DNA of 64,000 nt from Gracilaria domingensis. Lineage: Eukaryota > Rhodophyta > Florideophyceae > Gracilariales > Gracilariaceae. The position numbers and the translations under genes were made by a program. Below, piece after piece: positions 61,501 to 64,000 of this stretch. Within the stretch, counting starts at the first letter, position 1, and every line of letters starts with the position of its first letter. The notes below the pieces were generated by a model. The model saw only the letters and a list, made by a program, of their open reading frames with translations, made no database searches and was not told where the DNA came from. The stretch lies in NCBI GenBank assembly GCA_022539475.1, contig VCMS01000183.1:1-64000 (forward strand). Direction: 5' to 3'.

Positions 61501-61996
61501 ACACTGAACAGAAAAGTTCAAATCTGGGGCACACATATTGTAGATTTCGAACGCCAACCGCTTCACAGTCCTACGACTTTAAACCCGTACCGATCGAGGG
61601 GGGGTGTCAGTAGTACTGTACATTAGGTGGCACCCATTTACATAGATTACCACCCGTTCAAACATCTGCTTCTTTCACTATTAAAGCAGTGCTGAGGAGA
61701 ACCAGACACACAGTCTTGTTCTCCAACGCTTCACTACTCATTCGCTCTCACAACAAATACAGCGACTAACCTCTGTTTTACTAGATTCTACTAGAGACGT
61801 TCTGCGCCAGAGATCAACTGCAACTCTGTCGGTTCCGGTCCTGGACTCGGATGGCGACAACGATGATCCAGACTTATTTCATAGTGGTCAGTCGTCTCGA
61901 GAAAATGTTGTTGTAGACACTGAAGATGAAGATACCGAGGTTAGAGAAAGTCAGATGTTTACACATATAACGCGTGGCAAGAATAGACTACTCTAG
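52530..61996 (+). CDS. Spliced gene of unknown function, interrupted by retroelements
   Basis: Three exons join in phase: 52530-52593 (ATG, then donor GTAAGA), 53081-53104 plus 60664-60777 (split by element G; ends in donor GTAAGC), and 61785-61996 (branch site CTAAC, pyrimidines, acceptor TAG; stop TAG at 61994). Exon 2 and exon 3 are best supported; exon 1 is tentative because its acceptor is only fair. The product would be about 135 residues: a short basic start, a middle with ESFRVHKLPTFRKKFAELKL, and a very acidic C-terminal part (DSDGDNDDPDLF, DTEDEDTEVRE). I recognise no family. Element G's insertion inside exon 2 must abolish the original product here. Confidence 0.42.
53105..53303 (-). 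repeat. Element G 3' LTR
   Basis: A copy of the 60413-60612 sequence. On the minus strand it begins TGAGCACGAG and is preceded by a polypurine tract GAGGGGGGATG (53304-53314). Confidence 0.82.
53304..53690 (-). pseudogene. Element G RNase H end
   Basis: HIDLRYYQVLKAVKKKTVDI and VPSAQNLADIFTKSL mark the C-terminal part of a copia RNase H. The rest of the domain continues, after the nested element F, at 58470 and beyond. Confidence 0.82.
53695..54024 (-). repeat. Element F 3' LTR
   Basis: A 330-base repeat partner of 58135-58464. On the minus strand AAGGAGAGGG (54025-54034), the polypurine tract, lies directly before it. Confidence 0.9.
54275..55819 (-). pseudogene. Element F reverse transcriptase and RNase H
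   Basis: The RT start (MGTWNVVEKPSGTRVIDSKL, VAKGCQQ, LDVKCAFLNGRVDE) lies at 55163-55600 and the part after the catalytic box, with RNase H, at 54275-54940 (GSLLYLATRTRPDVCAAV, YADADWAGD, TSTTEAEYISLSEC). This is the standard copia layout. The element has breaks. Confidence 0.88.
55847..57922 (-). pseudogene. Element F gag, zinc knuckle, protease and integrase
   Basis: A UBN2-type gag (from 57922), knuckle CFKCGRKGHYKRDC near residue 192, protease FIIDSGASCHIV near residue 233, pre-integrase domain with LWHERLGRVGKQRVRKM and the zinc-binding CAPCIEGKLTR, then the integrase core with YTDICGPINT and YSDNGPEYIALR, continued at 55847-56314 (TMLRHAGLPHRFWAEAV). The first 514 codons are open. Gag probably begins further upstream at about 58070. 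The element is broken at a few points. Confidence 0.88.
58135..58464 (-). repeat. Element F 5' LTR
   Basis: Partner of 53695-54024. Inside it on the minus strand, two bases beyond the LTR, TGGTAGCATCGCGCTCC starts, a likely primer-binding site of a type different from that of G. Confidence 0.88.
58470..60271 (-). pseudogene. Element G gag, protease and RT remnants
   Basis: Gag starts at 60271 (KPSEEKDDYKLWRIRIEATC, a copia gag start). A zinc finger CGICKRRNHSTSNC and a protease loop LMLDSGTTTHLTP lie at about 59440-59690, and RT is represented by LMKSLYGTRKAPRLWFENL, YFDDICLF and LSTRTRPDIATAV (58650-59220). The element is broken and shorter than a full copia element. Confidence 0.82.
60397..60412 (-). 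other. Element G primer-binding site
   Basis: On the minus strand GGTTATGGTCCC follows the LTR directly. This resembles the copia primer site that pairs with the anticodon half of initiator tRNA-Met. Confidence 0.6.
60413..60656 (-). repeat. Element G 5' LTR with internal duplication
   Basis: Longer than its partner at 53105 because 44 bases near the outer end are tandemly duplicated (units ending at 60612 and 60656). The target duplication follows the second unit. Confidence 0.82.
60810..60956 (+). repeat. TRIM-like element 5' LTR
   Basis: Direct repeat of 61605-61752 with TG and CA ends. Confidence 0.9.
61605..61752 (+). repeat. TRIM-like element 3' LTR
   Basis: Direct repeat of 60810-60956, preceded by the polypurine tract. 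Confidence 0.9.
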
Positions 61997-62480
61997 ATGT
62001 ACTGTGCAGTAACTTGCATCGGCATTGGAAGAGATGATTTTGGGATTCAGGTTTTTAACGATGTTCGTGAGCTTGAACTTTGTATTACCCTTCCCAGCGG
62101 CTGTATTAGGAACTCGGGGATATTTTGGGACGGTCTGCCGCTGTCGATTGTTTGACGTCTCCCGGCGCTTATTGAAGCGTTTTATCTAAGCCCACACTCA
62201 ATTCACGTAAAATCAGATGCGCTCCTTCTGATCAAAGAAGTTGAATCAGCATCACAACGTTGCGCCGAACACATCGCCCCATTCAAAGTCAATCTTCTTT
62301 AGTTTTTCTGCGCACAACCTTGCGCCTACCAAAGGAAACCGGGTGCGCAGCAAAGCTCCGCACAACGGCCATGTATCCCACACTGTCAGAGGTACCAACT
62401 CAACACCGCTATAAAACACCTCTGCCCTCTATCACATCGAGTTTCAAAACCGGAACGAAAGTCAAATCAGGACGTATGTC
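61997..62480. other. Stretch without recognised gene
   Basis: Follows the spliced gene's stop. Short frames on both strands, none recognisable. It may contain the gene's 3' end and the leader of the pogo-like remnant. Confidence 0.5.
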
Positions 62481-63626
62481 ATGCCTCCGTCTATGCGAAG
62501 GCAAACAGCGTTGCTCAAAAAGCGTTCTACGAAAAACAAAATAATTGCTTACCAGAGACATACTGCTTACTTGCTTCTCAAGCAACAGGTTCGGACACGA
62601 CGAATCTTGGCACAGGTGGGCATATCGCGCACTACACTTTACCGCATTCGCACAGCGATGGTCACCAATGATGAAAGGACGCTTAAGAAGCTATTGAATC
62701 TTACCGCCAATCCTGCTGGACGCCGACCAGTTCTCACCGAAGAAGAGAATCAACTGATCGTCAAGCGCATGAAGCACGCTGCAGGTCGCGGATTTGCGGT
62801 GAATGTCGAAACTGCAAAGCAAATTATGGGAGGCATTGCTGCTGATGGACGTTCTTCGTTCAAAAACGGAATTCCGTTCGAGACAACTGTCAGAGCCGTA
62901 CTAAACGAACTTCTGAGCATTGTGCCTCTACCGCTAAGGTCTATTGGTGTCATACTCATGCTTAAAATGTGTGGGTAGAACAGCATAACGGTCGCGGATG
63001 CTATTCGAAGTTTTGATGCATGCGGACTGTGACCAATGGACTACTGTTTTGTCAATAAGTCTGACAATAAGTTTAATAAGAGTCTATCTGAGCGTGGTGA
63101 CAAAATGAAGAACGTACTGTCCCGTTTTCCAGCGTTGCGTGCGCGGAGTCGAAACGCAGAGGCCTTACTTGCAGTCAGGAATGTGCTCAGTCCTTCTCCA
63201 CTCGGCACACCCACAGCTCTGAGCAATATAGCGGAGATTATAAGAGAGTACCATAGCACTTTTGAAGTAATTGAGCAGAACGTTGCAAAACCTGTCGACA
63301 CAGTTTCTTGCAGAAGTGCTACAGGGAGCAAAGTGCTCTCTGCTGGGCTTCCAGCTCAGTACCTTACCGTACAGGATCTTATTGACGGCCATAAAGCACA
63401 GCCGAGTTGCAGTTCTGGTGTTTCTAGCACGTCTGAAGGACAGGCGCTTGCGGTCATTGAGGGTTGTAAACGGAAGAGCGACAATGCGTCGAAAAGCCAT
63501 AGACGTTTGGAACAAGAAATTACAGGGGCTTTGTTACAGTTCTCTAGCAGTCTGGGCGTTCCGACTGGTGATCGTTCTTTTGGCTATCAAAAGGACACGC
63601 CAGATTATCATGATAGTGATTTGTAA
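62481..63626 (+). pseudogene. Pogo-like transposase remnant without catalytic core
   Basis: The first part (62481-62978, 165 codons) has helix-turn-helix character: a basic start, ILAQVGISRTTLYRIRTAM and then RRPVLTEEENQLIVKRMKHA and RGFAVN, the N-terminal DNA-binding layout of pogo/CENP-B-type transposases. Where the DDE domain should begin the frame ends, and the second part (63036-63626, 196 codons, another frame) resembles only a Ser-rich C-terminal region. No DDE motif is present, so an internal deletion of the catalytic domain is likely. It is not a close copy of the gene at 38296. Confidence 0.55.
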
Positions 63627-64000
63627 TCAACAGTAATGATTGATCGACTGGGTTGTTGTTGTCGAATCTGTTGAGGAATATGCCTCAAATTGAGCAATTT
63701 TTCTATTCTTTTGTTGTTTGAACGTTGCTCGCAAAGTCGGTGCTACGCACTAGACGAGTAAAGTTGCCGTTGTTTCTTGTCATTTCTTACAGGTCTAAAG
63801 CGTTAGAGCTATGGACATTGGCCTCAATAGGGCTTAAGAACTTTGGACGGAAACGCTGTGACTGATTCTGGAAAGTTGTTCCCAGATTAGCCGCTGGGAA
63901 GGGTAAGTAGCCAAAACCTATGAGAGATATCAACACACTCCATACGAAGTGGCTCAAGCATGGAAATCATTTGATTTTCCGGGAACCAGGAAGTGAATTT
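63627..64000. other. Stretch without recognised gene
   Basis: Mixed-composition sequence to the window's edge, with nothing I can support. Confidence 0.5.

Larger units (their letters stand above)
60810..61752 (+). mobile_element. Small coding-free LTR element (TRIM-like)
   Basis: Only 943 bases long: LTRs of 147 and 148 bases (60810-60956 and 61605-61752), each TGTCAGTAGT...CGCTCTCACA, flanked by the target duplication ACAAA (60805-60809 and 61753-61757). A copia-type primer site GGTTAATGGGCC follows the 5' LTR (60957) and a polypurine tract GAGGGGGGG precedes the 3' LTR (61596-61604). The inside has no coding frame. It must have been moved by the enzymes of another element. The LTRs differ at about six positions (about 4%). 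It lies within an intron. Confidence 0.9.

Noticed and set aside
1-64000. CRISPR arrays, rRNA genes, tRNA genes or bacterial operons
   Set aside because: No regularly spaced repeats, no rRNA-like or cloverleaf sequence and no operon structure were seen; the tRNA-like similarity is limited to primer-binding sites.

Overview
This is a eukaryotic window, almost entirely transposable elements, with a 455-base N gap. It holds three Ty3/gypsy chromoviruses, four Ty1/copia-type elements (two of a lineage also seen in fungi and algae), one very small LTR element, two PIF/Harbinger and two pogo/Tigger-like DNA transposons, and one likely spliced host gene. Short introns with GTAAGT-type donors and CTAAC branch points fit a compact eukaryotic genome. 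I lean towards a red macroalga, because of the mix of families, but the sequence does not prove it; a fungus or oomycete remains possible.

Layout. 1-8058: gypsy element A on the minus strand, running off the left edge. 8059 to the gap: gypsy element B on the plus strand, young, with long ORFs, a chromodomain and a large antisense gene between pol and the 3' LTR. Gap to 31774: gypsy element C, the same family as A, minus strand, also with an antisense gene in the same place. 31950-36754: degraded copia-type element D, followed by minus-strand coding remnants. 38296-40098: an open pogo-like transposase. 41128-41293: a run of hairpins in front of a TATA box. 42104-45452: a Harbinger transposon (H1). 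45453-50284: copia-type element E. 50929-51765: a second Harbinger copy (H2). 52530-61996: a small spliced gene of unknown function, cut by copia element G (53105-60656), which itself carries copia element F (53695-58464); its last intron holds a 0.94 kb coding-free LTR element (60810-61752). 62481-63626: a pogo-like remnant without its catalytic core.

The most unusual signals are two. First, element B is studded, in LTRs, sense genes and antisense gene alike, with the palindrome ACCANNTGGT or its core CCANNTGG: about 44 cores by hand count in 11.1 kb, where chance predicts about three. Elements A and C lack this excess. Second, the antisense proteins of B and C are homologous although the elements belong to different families, which points to a maintained accessory gene. 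A possible link (antisense protein, palindrome, element control) is inference only.

Retroelements are treated as fossils: B looks nearly whole, A, C and F are broken in several places, and D, E and G are heavily decayed.
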